NCBI GenBank assembly: GCA_019693395.1
Contig: JAAMXP010000259.1
Span: 1 to 64,000, forward strand
Reading direction: 5' to 3'
Source of the DNA: Ettlia oleoabundans
Lineage: Eukaryota; Chlorophyta; Chlorophyceae; Chlamydomonadales
Length of the DNA stretch: 64,000 nt
Made by a program: the position numbers and the translations under genes. Under the pieces are notes generated by a model. The model made no database searches, was not told the DNA's origin, and saw only the letters and a list, made by a program, of their open reading frames with translations. Each line of letters starts with the position of its first letter. The first letter of the stretch is position 1. Shown here one piece after another: positions 1 through 11,200 of this stretch.

Positions 1-190
1 GGGGGGGGATCCAATACACTAAATTTGGAAAAGTGGGCCAAGGGTAATGGCAGAAAACTGTGGGGGCTTGATGTGCCAGAGCTTGTATTCCGGGAGACTG
101 GGTAGCATATAAGAATCTGCCTGTGCATGCGCACTGCCCCGGGGGCTTGCGCTGTGCGTGCTGTGCACGCTTGGCTGCAGGGGGCGGCTC
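1..190. other. 3' flank of phytol kinase gene; no gene seen
   Basis: The stretch starts with a run of eight G followed by ATCC and holds no open frame with coding character. It probably contains the 3' untranslated region of the minus-strand phytol kinase gene, although I see no TTACA (reverse TGTAA) signal here. Confidence 0.4.
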
Positions 191-2067
191 TCACAGCACC
201 TCTACAGCCACCTGCAGAAACAAGATTCCCAGGAATGCCGCGACTCCCGGCACCGAAAGGTTGTCATCGACCGTCTGGTTGACTGGCAGGGACTCCACCA
301 GTGTGGCGGCAAGGGAGATGGCGGCAACTGCAGGGCAGGGCAGGCAGACAACGGGGGTGGGGTGGCTTGGTGGCAGCTGTGTAGGGTCAACCAGGCGATA
401 CCTCCCGCATGGCCGGCTCTGCTCAGTTAGACAAGCATTGAGGTATGAACCGCAGTATCTTCAGCTGAATGAGAACAACTGAGACTTGCCTGTGAGCGCC
501 ATGACTGGCATCTCAACCTCGAAGAACCCCAGTCCTGAGAACAGGGCTATGAGACCCAGCGACATGCAAAGCCCGCCTGCAGTGTCATAGGTTGGCGGCA
601 GTAAGGGGCCAAGAAGTGTGAGAAAAGGGCGGGGCGTTCCTCTGGGCTGACAACCCTCAGCTTTGAGGCCGGGGTGTTTATAGTTAGGGCACACCCGCAG
701 ATATAAAGCACGGGTGGCAGGCCCAGCAGTGTCCCCAGTCCTCGCTGCCTACAAGCCCCACAGCTTGCTGCTTCATGCCTTGCCTGCAAACATGGCGGCG
801 CTGCCCGCCCAGCTCTTGTCTGTGTTCCACGGCAGCGGGTTGCTCTTGCCCAAGCGCCGCCCCACGATATCCGCCAGGCCGTCGCCGCCGCACATGAGGC
901 TGGCGATGATGAGGCCCACGGGTGAACCCCGCCAGTAGATGCTGGTGACGGCCATCAACACAATCACATAGTAAAGGGGGCCGCTGCAGGAGGAAAAGGG
1001 GCAGTGCAGAAATAGGCAGATGCACGCAAGAAAGGCAGAGGGTCAAGAGGGATGCAAGCGCGGACAAGAAGGATTGGAAAGAGAAACCTTGGAGCAAAGC
1101 GAAACTCTTGCTGAGATTTGCGCCACCAAGCGAAATATAACCCAGTCGGCGTGGCAACAGCAACCATCAACGCTGTAGCAACATAGCCCACAGCTCTGGA
1201 CTTGCCCAACACGCAGGAAGGCAGGGTTTGCACCAGCGCGGCAGGTGAGCGCGCGATTCAAGCTTGACAGGGCGGGCTCACCGCAGCAGCTCTCGAGGGT
1301 CCCCCGAGCGACTCATAGCCATCACTGCCCGCTCGTCCTTCAGTATGCCGTTGCCGACCAGCAGCAGTCGCAGGCCATTGAGGGCCGGCACCATCATGGC
1401 GATGAAGCGCGAGTACGCGGCGGCGCCAAAGAGCGGCCAGCAGGCCAGGAAACCGGGACCAGCCAGCGTGTGGACCAGCTTGCGGCTCAACTTCTGCAAT
1501 AGATAAGTAGGCAGGATAGAGCACAAAAAGGCGAGCGGATCGGAGGTGTACTGGCGAAAGGACGGCCAGGGGCATAGCTGGGGCCAGCAGCCTGCTGCCA
1601 GCATGCCCTCCTTGCAGGTCCACAAGCTGCCAACAACGACAGGCGACACATACATGAGTATGCGCCCCAGCTACCTTCCCTCATCCCACCTTGTCAATGA
1701 CTCCCTGGCGCTCAAGAGTGTCGAAAAATTTGATGAGGCACACGCTGCCAAACACCGCAAACATAGCTGCTGCTACGTCGCGCGCTGGGGACACCTCCAA
1801 CACAGCCAACGCCTCTGGCAGGGCTGAAACAGCATGTAAGATATGCTGCTGGTGCTGACGCCTTGTATGCTGCTGCCTTGGAGGAGCTGTGAGGGAGGCG
1901 CTGCGGCGCGACGCCATGCCGGTGCGGGCGACGCCGGCTGGTGGGCTCCCAAGTGCCGCTGTCGCGACCGCAAGCGGTTGCGGCAGTGGCGTTGATTGCT
2001 GCCTACATATACGGGCGTATCGCATCGCCTCCAGCAGCCCGGGCTGCCTTGCGGAAGCGGTCTGCAT
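191..2067 (-). CDS. VTE5: Phytol kinase (VTE5-like), chloroplast
   Basis: Phosphorylates phytol released from chlorophyll, feeding tocopherol and fatty-acid phytyl ester synthesis in the plastid envelope (family knowledge). Five exons are inferred: 2067-1690, 1493-1282, 983-784, 576-490 and 327-191, giving about 337 residues. Visible family blocks are SRKLVHTLAGPGFLACWPLF, the CTP-kinase-like GDGLADIVGRRLG, SNPLPWNTDKSWAGS, and a C-terminal LVESLPVNQTVDDNLSVPG, all as in plant VTE5/farnesol kinase. Several hydrophobic segments fit an integral membrane protein, and the Arg/Ala-rich N-terminus looks like a transit peptide. The first ATG chosen is at 2067; an in-frame ATG at 2208 would add 47 residues. 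Introns 3 and 4 both begin with GC (AG|GCAAG), and only these splices restore the conserved C-terminal order. Phytol versus farnesol specificity cannot be decided by eye. Confidence 0.88.
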
Positions 2068-2390
2068 GGTCGCACCGCCGGGCCCCTTATTATGACCAAA
2101 GGTTCGAGATTGTTGTGTTATTGCGGCTGGTGCGTTACAGCAGTGTTCGACACGGTGTCTAAGGCCACTGTCGCAACGAAGCCGTTCAAGTCTGGGTTCA
2201 AAGGACACGCAGAGAAGTATGCGGCACGTGAGAGAGTTTAAAACGTGCGCAATGCGCGAGCAAGACGTGAGATGATATCGAGATAAATGCTGAGCTGGCG
2301 CCGCTCATGGCGCTGCTGCTTGCTGCTTCTGTTGATGGCAGTAAGGCTCACACAATATTTGCGCCGCTTGAACACAGTTATTACACACTA

Positions 2391-2395
2391 GACGT
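2391..2395 (-). terminator. Putative TGTAA poly(A) signal of AAA ATPase gene
   Basis: TTACA on the plus strand (TGTAA in the transcript) lies 82 nt past the AAA ATPase stop. TGTAA is the usual chlorophyte nuclear polyadenylation signal. Confidence 0.5.
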
Positions 2396-2476
2396 CGTTC
2401 AAACCGTTCGCAGTGTCCGACTGCAGAATGTGCTGAGCTGCACTTGCTTCGCAGTCCTGGCCGGCAGTCCTGGCCG

Positions 2477-4936
2477 TCAACCTTGACCAGCAGTTGCATT
2501 GCTACCTGGCCCAGTCTTCACCACCGCTGCCGCAAAATCTCGATAGCTCACTGCCCTGATAGAGATGCCATTCAAGCCCTGTGCATGCCACTGGAGAGCA
2601 CCTGCTGCAACTAGCTCCCGCACCGGCGCCATGGCTGCCTCCCGGCACAACACAGCCAAGTCGCTGCCAGTGAAACCCTCTGTGACTGCCACCAGCTGTT
2701 TTAGCTCAGAATCGCTGCATAAAAGGGCACGTGAACTGTAAAGCATGGCATGCAGCACAATGGCACGCACATTGTGGCAAAGATATTTGGGGTGCATAAG
2801 ATCAGATCGGCAGAACTTCACACCTTTTCGCCTGCCAAGACCGTCCCGAGACCACAGTGTTCCCCTTACCTGAGCTGTGAATCGACCTCTGGGCGCTGTG
2901 CAGTGCTGGTGAAGAATGCAGCACGCGCCTCTGCGTCTGGAGGCGGCACCAGGATCTTGCGGTCAAACCTGCATAGAGCAGTGTGTGTTCCAACCTGGTT
3001 TCCAACCTGTCGCTGAGTTGATTGTTGATCCTATGCCATCCTGAGCATCCCATCACTTGAGTCGTCACCTGCTTTGCTGTTGCTTCACGTTGCACAACTA
3101 GGAAGCGTCCTCCTCACAGCACTGTACATTATCCCACATTCCACACACCAGTCACCTGCGCAGCAGCGCTGGGTCACAATCCTGTGGCCGGTTGGTGGCA
3201 GCCAGCACAAAGACAAGGCAGCCTGGGCGGTTGGCAGCGGCAGTCATCTGGATGAGCAGCTCAGTGAGCACTCGGCGGGCTGCCAGGTCATCGCCGCTTG
3301 ACCTTCAAGGCAGGGCAGGTTTGGACAGCGCAGTGCACATGTGGCGTTGAATGCAGGATGGCGGAACAGGAACTCATAGGGCAGAGAAACACAACACTGC
3401 ATTAACATGCAATAACTGCCTTACGCCCCCCCAGCCACCCAGCCACTGAGCCCATGCATGCATCGTGTTGCGGGGACAAGCTCGCTGTTGGTGCCGGCTG
3501 CTCGTTGCCAACCCAACGCTGACCTGGCAGGTGCCAGGCTGTCCACCTCGTCAATGAACAGGAGGGACGGTGCCAAGGCCACAGCCGCCTCAAAGGCTGC
3601 CCGCAGCGTCTTCTCGCTCTCCCCTGCCCACTTGGACAGCACAGCACTGGGGCTGAGGCACAGCAGTGGGGTGCCTGCCTCTGCTGCCAGCTTCTCCACC
3701 AGCATGGTCTTGCCTGCAACACAAGATCAAGAGTGAGACAGCAGATAGAAAATACAACAAGGTTGACCTTAGCACCCACAAACACCGCTGCTTTTGGTTC
3801 CTGATTTCAGAGACGCAGAGAGAAGCAAGCATTAATCCAGCTGGCGTAAAGGTAGTTTGGGCATCTCTGCAGCCCAATCCGCCACATCCGGTTCAGCGTG
3901 TTGCGGTGCAGGTATCTGCACGGCATTGATGGCGCTGCCAGGTACTACCCAGTACCTCACCAGTGCCAGGTGGCCCATGGAACAGCAGGTTGCACTGTGG
4001 CCTGCGGATACCAGTGAAGAGCTGGGGGAAGCGCATGGGCAGCAGAACAGCCTCCCGCAGCTCCTGCACTTGCATCAGCAGGGAACAGATGCATGGTTGT
4101 GATGACATGCGCGCTTTGAAGGGCTCAGGAATGAACGTGGTGGCAGGAACTGCTGTGCCAGAGTAGAAGAGGACACTGCTACCAAACGTTATTCCACTAT
4201 GTGGGGTTTTGGGAAGCCTCCTGCTGTCCCTATGAGACAGAAGAGGAGCCGACACACCTGTTTGATGGCTGCAAGCCCCACGACCTCATCCAGATTGCCC
4301 GTCACCTCGCGAACACAGTCCCGGGCCACCGCTGACAGGCGTTGCCGCTGGACCTGGGTTGGTGCCTGCCCGCCTTCCCCGCCCTGCCCGCGCGCCTCCA
4401 GCAAGCCTGCGCCTGCGCTGCGCAACATGCCATGCCTGGCTCCCGCAGCATCCTCATCAGCCTCTTCTCCCTCCACCGTGTAAGTGCCTGCATCTTCAGA
4501 TGAATCGACGCTGCAGAATCCCCCGCACCGGCTGAGCCGCTCGATAGCCTCGCAGTAAGTCTCCTCCAGCAGGCGACAGGCAGCGGCAGTGATGGCCACA
4601 TCAGCATCGCCAGGATGCTGGTCCTGCATTGGGCGCAGCAGCGCCTCTGCCACGTAGCGCACGCGGGAGCGCGCAAGGTAGTAGCCCTGCGGCCGGCATA
4701 AGAGAAGAAATCTAGCTGGTTTGTTTTAGCAGCTGGTGGGATGGGCGGCGCTACCGGTAATCATGCAGGCGGGTGCTACCAGCGGCAATGAACAAGCAGC
4801 GCCGGCCCATCCTGGCGGGTCTGCCAGATACCTGCACAGCCTCCTGCAATTGGCCCTCTTCCTGGGAGCTCAAGGCAACGCAGACCTGCCCGAGCAACCG
4901 CTGCAGCTCGGCCAGGACGGCTGCAGGAGCCTCCAT
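2477..4936 (-). CDS. Meiotic-clade AAA ATPase (katanin/fidgetin/VPS4-like)
   Basis: Seven exons (4936-4832, 4686-4258, 4063-3961, 3713-3524, 3302-3156, 2968-2870, 2714-2477) join in frame to about 436 residues, close to VPS4 or katanin p60 length. Visible motifs: Walker A GPPGTGKT assembled across the exon 3/4 junction, pore segment SKWAGESEKTLRAAF, Walker B LLFIDEVDSLAPAR, sensor AATNRPQD, arginine fingers ALLRRFDRKILVPPP, and the C-terminal TEGFTGSDLAVLCREAAMAPVREL block. The ending, with YRDFAAAV, resembles the C-terminal helix of katanin and VPS4. The N-terminal 175 residues are helical and acidic, with no MIT domain that I can assert. The protein presumably remodels microtubules or ESCRT polymers; the subfamily is unresolved. 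The exon 5 acceptor could lie 6 nt further in without changing frame. Confidence 0.85.
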
Positions 4937-5087
4937 AGCGCTACTAATGCCGTGGGAGAAAACTTAACAAAGTGTTTGATGGTAATAGGCGAAAGGGGAG
5001 GACCGCTGAAGGGTTCTTGGGCAAGGTGGAAAGCGTAATTCAAGCAGTCGGCTCCAACGCTTCTGTACTCGTCTTCGAGTCATCAGC

Positions 5088-5393
5088 ATGGAACACAGCC
5101 GCTTGAGCAAGAGGCGCTGGGAGCCACCAGCCGAGCAGATGGACGAGGAGAGCAGTGGTGGTGCGGAGGCAGCAGCTCAAAACAGCTACTGGGCCTCACA
5201 GACAAAGGAGGCAGCTGTGGCAGTTGAGGAGCCTGAAGCTGCTGCTGAGGATGATGGCAGCTTGCCCCAGAGCGAAGCGGCGCCCTCTGCTGCCGCCACT
5301 CGCAGCCCCCTTGCCCCTGTGATTCCAGTGCTGTTCGAGGTTCTAACACGACTTCTAATTACAGACCGCAGCATTCGTGGCTCTTTGCGCTAG
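5088..5393 (+). CDS. Small acidic hypothetical protein
   Basis: A single ATG-started frame encodes 101 residues, divergent from the AAA ATPase start 152 bp away. The protein has a basic start (RLSKRRWEPPAEQM), an acidic Ala/Glu middle, and a hydrophobic C-terminal helix, PVIPVLFEVLTRLLITDRS, that vaguely recalls the start of a PHO80-type cyclin fold; this is not enough to assign a function. A TGTAA lies 4 nt after the stop (5397-5401), which suggests either a very short 3' UTR or chance. It could also be the first exon of a longer gene. Confidence 0.35.
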   Translation: MEHSRLSKRRWEPPAEQMDEESSGGAEAAAQNSYWASQTKEAAVAVEEPEAAAEDDGSLPQSEAAPSAAATRSPLAPVIPVLFEVLTRLLITDRSIRGSLR

Positions 5394-5559
5394 TAGTGTA
5401 ACAGTGGTGTGGCCTACGAAGACGGTAACGTTACACTGGGAACAGGAGCAGTGGGTTGGCCGGCTATCGGCAGACTCACTGGCTGTGGTTATTATTGGCA
5501 GGCAAGGCACTTGGGGAGCCTTTCCAAAGTGCGTGCGCAGGCCATGCAATTTAGATCAA

Positions 5560-5564
5560 TTACA
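5560..5564 (-). terminator. Putative TGTAA poly(A) signal of coiled-coil gene
   Basis: TTACA on the plus strand, about 190 nt beyond the stop of the minus-strand coiled-coil gene. Confidence 0.45.
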
Positions 5565-5754
5565 GGTTTGCAGCACATGTCAGCATAAACAAACACAATG
5601 AACTGGCAAAACTGAAGCAAATTATTGGGCAAGTTAGCAGCTTTTCACCGCAGAAGAACTTCCACGCAGCCGCGCAACTGGCTTGGCGCTATAGCGCACT
5701 GCCCAATGCGGAGCTATGGCTGCGGTCGGCAGGATACGCTCCAGCTGAGCCAGC

Positions 5755-7783
5755 TTAGTGCCATGAGCTGCCGGTGCCAGTGTGGGGCAGCCCTTCGCGT
5801 GCAGTGGGGCTACTGCGGCACGCCTGCCACACCTCCGCCTGCATGTGCAGCAAGCGGCCCCAGCATGATAGCACCAGCTCAAGCCTTTTACGCAGCAAGC
5901 CAGCACAACAAAAGCCAGCAAGCCAGCACAACAAGAATGTTGTTGCGCAGCAAATGGGACTCTGCAGAAACCCGCCATCTACCTGGACCACATCACAACG
6001 TACCTGCAGCCGTCTGGGGTCATGCTGAGCCGCCGCCAGTTGCGCCTCACTGCTGGCGTGGGTGCTGCGCTCAGACTCCAATTCCTCCTGGAGCGTGTGG
6101 TAGGCCTGCACCGGGGGCAGTACTAAGCTCAGCAGTACAAGTAGCAGCTGTGTCAGCCCAGCTTGGGAGACTGCATGTATGGGACAGCATAGGCCGGGGT
6201 GCAACATCAGCCCTTGTCACAGAAGCAGGGCCCATGCTGCACAGAAAAGCTCAGTTGTTACCTCACCCGCCGCATCTCCTCTGCTTGCTGCCGAGCAGCC
6301 TCAGCCTCCGCCTGCGCCCGCTGCAGGGAGGCAGCTGCCTGCTGCTGCCGATGCTGCTGCTGGGACACCTGTTTCTGCAATGCATGCAGCTGGGATTCTG
6401 CTGCCTCTTCGGCGAAGGTGGCCTTTGCCAGCCGCGCCTGCAGCCGCTCCACTTGCTGCTGCAGTGTGCGCTCCTTGCTGGCTGCAAGCGGAGCATGCAG
6501 GGAACACGTGTGCCGCCAAGAATTACCACAAGAAACAATGCGTTCAAGGGTGCTCTCATGCTGCTGGGTTTGTGGAAGCCACAGTTCCTTTGACACTGAA
6601 AGGGCACAGTTCAGCTTTGAACGAGACCATTGCAGAATTCAACCCACCTGCCGCCAACTGGCTGCTGCCCAATTGAGTCTTCAGCTCCTTGCTGCTCCTC
6701 TCGACAGATTTCTTCTCGCTCATGACAGTCTGGCAGCGAACGGGCGATAGCAGGCGAGCAGCTTGGGTAAGGACAAGGGTGCCAACAACGGTGAATGGTG
6801 CGCGGCAGGTGCACCGCTCAAAACATGGCAACCAAGGAGCACAGGCATGCCAGGGCAGGGTAGAAGTGTGGAGAGGGAGAGACAAAATACGCATGGCATC
6901 GAGACGGCAGGCAAGGACAGGACCTCACCATGGTTCGCGATTGAAGAACTGCAATCTGCTCCAAGGCTGCTTCCAGCTGTAGCTCAGTGGCTGCCACTAC
7001 ATCTCGCGCCTTCAGTACCTCTGAATTCACCTTCTTGCGCTCGTGCTGCATGGACCTGCAGGCAGGCAGCTGGCCAGCACAGCCAGGGTGGATGGCAGAA
7101 ATTCGCACTCATGCACATGCATGCCTCAGATGTACACGCAGCATTTCCATGCTGCTAGTATAGCAGAGGGAATCATATATGCTGGCCAGCTGAGTTGCAG
7201 GCAGGATGGAAGACGCGCCTCGGTAGGCTTCCCAACAGCACCCCACCACTACGCATCTTGCCTGAGCTTTGCCTCCAGCTGATTGGTGTACTGCTGCGCC
7301 GCTTGGCGCTCTCTTTTAAGCTGCGCCCCCGCTTCCCTCCTCCATTCCTCGGGGGTTGAGGTTCGGAGCTGCTGTTGCTGCTGCTCTGCTGTCTCCTTCC
7401 AAGCTGCTTCGTTGAGCTGCACGTCCTCTGGCTTGTCAACCACCGTCACCGGGCATCCAACAGCACTTTGACCACTGCCTCTTTGGTGCTTCAAATGCTC
7501 GGGCTGAATAACCTCCTTGCCTTCCTGCGAAGCAGATGAGCAACACACCAGAAAGCCCGAATTGGGTTGATTGTGAGGTGGAGGTACGCACCCCACCACC
7601 GTCACCGCTCACGCCGTGGGTGGTAACAACAGGGCCGTCTGAATGCTTCCACCATTTGTACGTTACCTTGTGACCCCGAAGTGCTCGCGACAAGATCGCT
7701 GTGAGGAGCTGCCATCCCAAGGCGCCCCCAACCACCAACGCAAGTTTGTCAGTCAGCGGCTGAGACATGTTTGAACGAGCCAT
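5755..7783 (-). CDS. Coiled-coil protein with N-terminal hydrophobic helix
   Basis: Seven exons (7783-7613, 7524-7262, 7055-6929, 6729-6648, 6481-6267, 6105-6004, 5838-5755) join in frame to about 347 residues. Residues 10-33 form a hydrophobic, Gly-containing helix (LALVVGGALGWQLLTAILSR) that could anchor the protein in a membrane. From about residue 85 nearly everything is Gln/Glu/Ala-rich heptad-like coil. Splices keep one frame through the coil, and charge and Gln bias are continuous, which is the main support. The exon 2 donor is read as GC (CTCAG|GCAAGA); a GT donor 9 nt downstream keeps the same frame. I recognise no family. It is head-to-head with SDP1, about 500 bp from start to start. 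Confidence 0.6.
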
Positions 7784-8278
7784 GACTGTGCTCCATGTAT
7801 AGGGCACAATCGAGGGTGGCTAAAAGCCAGGGAAAAGGACATGCAGGCAATGCCGGTGCCAGCTCAGCCCGTTGGAGCCGCAACAGCCGAAACATAACCG
7901 AGATGGCTCGTTAAGCTCAAAGATTTTCCACATTGACTGACGCCCGATCGAGCATTCGTCAGACGCGGCGTTGCAAGGTTTCGTTCCAGGGCGCGAGTTT
8001 ACGGCTCTTGTGTGTCGGAGTAGAGCACCGGCGGCGTTACCTAGTGTCACCGAAGGGCGTGCAAGGAGGCATTGCTGTCCCCGTGCTCAGTTCAACCCGC
8101 TCGGCTGCCCCGCTGAGTCGTGACCGTCTGCCCTTGGCCTCTTGGATGTCGAAACAAGGCAAATAGCCTGCCGTCAAGTCTTTCAGTTCCGGCCACACCC
8201 TGCCGCACAGGCTCCGCCGGCAATGCCGGCGCAAGGAGCGGTGGCAGCACCGGGGCAGCAGTGACAGGACCGAACACG
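7784..8278. promoter_or_regulatory. Divergent intergenic region, coiled-coil gene / SDP1
   Basis: A 495-bp region between two divergent start codons must hold both promoters and 5' UTRs. An upstream in-frame ATG for the minus-strand gene exists at 7807. I see no clear TATA box. Confidence 0.4.
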
Positions 8279-11200
8279 ATGGCCGGCGTGGCGGGCAGCC
8301 TTGCAATGGCTCTGCTGCAGGGCCTTAGGGCCGCAGCTCTTGACCCGCACCTGCTTAAGACGCTGCTGGTCGCGGGCGCTCCGCTGCGCCTTGCAGTCGC
8401 TGCCAACGTGTGGGCGGGGCGGTCCATCAGGTGGGTGCTACACGAGTGCGCTGCTGAAGGGCACAAGTGGATTGCCCTGACTTGCAAGTTTGTTGAACTG
8501 ATCATCAAGCTATACGGGTATGCTTTTTGTCAAGTTACATTTCACGATTTTCCAGCTTCTGGCACATTGGCGGTGTTTCCCGCCAGGTAGGCTTGCTCAA
8601 CCTTGCACGCCGTCCGCCCAACGGCACCGGTTCCACGGTGACTACTGCAGGAGCCTTGCGGCTGATGTAGTTCGCCGGCTGTTAGACCTCGCGGGCTGGC
8701 TGTTTGGCAAGGTGGATGCTCGGCGCCTGCGGCGTTTCGAGCGTGCCTACTTTCCGCTCCGGCGTTGGCACGTTGTGCTAGGTGGGTGTGCTGAATGCTA
8801 GCCAGCTCATCGTCAGCTTCTTCGCTTGGCATGATGCAGACGATCGTGTTATGCAACAGCCTTCTGCCCTGCCTGCACAAACACTGTTCGCCTATATCCT
8901 TGTGCGGTGGCTGAGCTGCTCTGCTTGTAGGTTGCACCGAGTCTACTCGTGTGGCACGATTCTTTCAGGCGACGCCGCCTTGCCCAGCGATGCTGGGCCG
9001 CTAGTATGCTGCAGGCAGTGACTCCCCTTGATCTTTCCTTTGGTCCTTGCTTGCCTGCCTGCCTGCAGGTGCTGCTATGGTGGTCAACGCTGTACGCTGG
9101 GCATTGCGCAGGTGGCTGGAGTACGCCAGTGGGGCACGCCAGCAGCGCAAGGAGCTACAGCGGTGCATGCAAGAGGCAGCCGATTACTCGGAGTGGGCGT
9201 TGGCGGCACAACAGGTTGGAGGCAGCGCTCCTCCTTGCACGCATGGCAGCTGCTTCAGCGAAGTGCCTGCCATCGCACCTACAGACTCATCCTGCCTCTT
9301 TGCCTGCTTGGATGCTTTGCACACCCATCAAGCCCGCATGTAGATCCTATCTCACATTCTTGCCCACCTGCCATCTTTGCAGCTTGAGTCGCTGCGGGGC
9401 GTGGATGCCAAGTCGCGGCACATGCTGGAGACACGTCTGTATGACACACGTCTGCTAAGGGTGCGGCGGGGTTCCATGTCAAACAGCTTCTGTGGTTCAT
9501 ATTTACTTGGTTCTACCAGATCCACACCTGAGCATTTGGCCTGCACTCTTGCTATTCTTTTCATTCTTGCATCTACATCCTTCTTTGGTCTGCTCTGTTA
9601 GAAAGGCTGCAACGGTCTCCTGCAATTGGCTCCCCTGCTGAACTGGGCCTATTCTAGCCCCACTTGCTCCCACACACTCCCGCTGGCTACACCAAGTCGT
9701 CTTTACACTGCAGGAGCGAGTGGCGTACCTCCAGCGTGTGCGGGAGGCTGGTGACATTCATGAGATGATTTTCGCTGTGAGGGCAGACCTTATACGCAAC
9801 CTAGGCAACATGACCAACAGGTGGGTGTGTGGGCAGGTGGGGTGGGTTCAGCCTCGTGGTGGGCGGGTGAATGGTGCTTGGAAGTCTGTGGTGGTGGTGG
9901 TTCACAGTTGTCACATTTATCGTGCAACCCATGGGTTGTTGATTGTTAAGCATGTGCCTGCATCAGCACTGAATTTACCATGCTGGTTTGATGCAACAAT
10001 TGCAGCGAGCTTCATGAGCACTTCCCTGTGGTCCCGGACCTCATATCTGGGTACATCCAGCAAGTGCAAGCAGACCTGCAGCATATCACTACTGTGGCAG
10101 GTCAGCTATTTCTGGTGGGATGCCCTTTCTGGTGATGGCCACGTTGTCTGCTGACAATAATATGGCTGCACTTTCACGTGGCCGTTCAAAACTGAAAGTG
10201 GCAAAATAATTAAGCGCGAACTTAGATAACATGTGCCAAGGCAGAGTCAACGCCTCCATCTTGTTTTCCCTTGCAGATCTGCCGGTCGAAGAGAAGACGG
10301 CTTTCCTGCGGGAGTCGCGCCACGCTTTTGGCCGCACTGCCCTTGTGCTGAGCGGCGGCGGATCCTTTGGCGCATTCCATATGGTGTGCATGGTTGCTGC
10401 GTGCCCGCTTGCCCTTCTGCCCGCATTATACCTGCTTGCCATGGACATGCATGCTGAGTTGTGCAATGCGTTGTAGGGCCCATGAAATTTGGTCGTGCAG
10501 GTTCTTCTGTGCACTGTTCACCTGTTACCTTGCCCCTGAGCTCTTCCCCCGGCTTGCTTTGCTGCAAAACATGCTTGAATTTTCAGATTGCCCCATGCAG
10601 CTTCCGTTACGGCCTGCCCTGCCTCAGTCGTGCCTGCCTCCCCTGCCTCTTGCCGCTGCCCACAGGGTGTGGTGAAGGCTCTTCTTGATGCCAACCTCCT
10701 GCCACGAGTGGTGTCAGGATCAAGCGCTGGAGCCATCGGTGGGTTTGGGAGTAAGGTTGGTTGTAAGTGCGTTCATTGGTGGATGGCTGGTAGCAGGGCG
10801 CCTGGCAGAAGGGCCTCACAGCCAGGTAGATAGCTGTCTGGCCATCCTCAGCAACACCACCCCAATTTATGTACCGCAGTGTTTGCCATCCTGGGCACAC
10901 ATTACTGAGACTCCAGCTGTCCTTTGCGCACACACACCTGAATCTCCCATCTGCCTGTCTTTACTGCAGTGTCCGCCATTCTGTGCACACGCACTGAGGC
11001 TGAGCTGGTAGCTCTCTTTGAGTCGATGGGCGAGATTGAGGGCATAGATTTCTACTCTTTCAACACCCTGGGCCAGATTTTAAAGCATGCGCTGCTCAAG
11101 GTGAGTGCTATGGCGCAACACGTGCCTTTTAGTTTTGTGGTTGGTTGTTCCATTGGTTTGGTTTGTGGATGAATGGGACTGGCAAGGTGGGGAAATGACA

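Noticed and set aside
5625..6593. 322-codon plus-strand open frame
   Set aside because: Antisense to several coiled-coil exons and introns; composition mirrors Gln/Ala codons (CTG/TGC) read backwards, with no domain.
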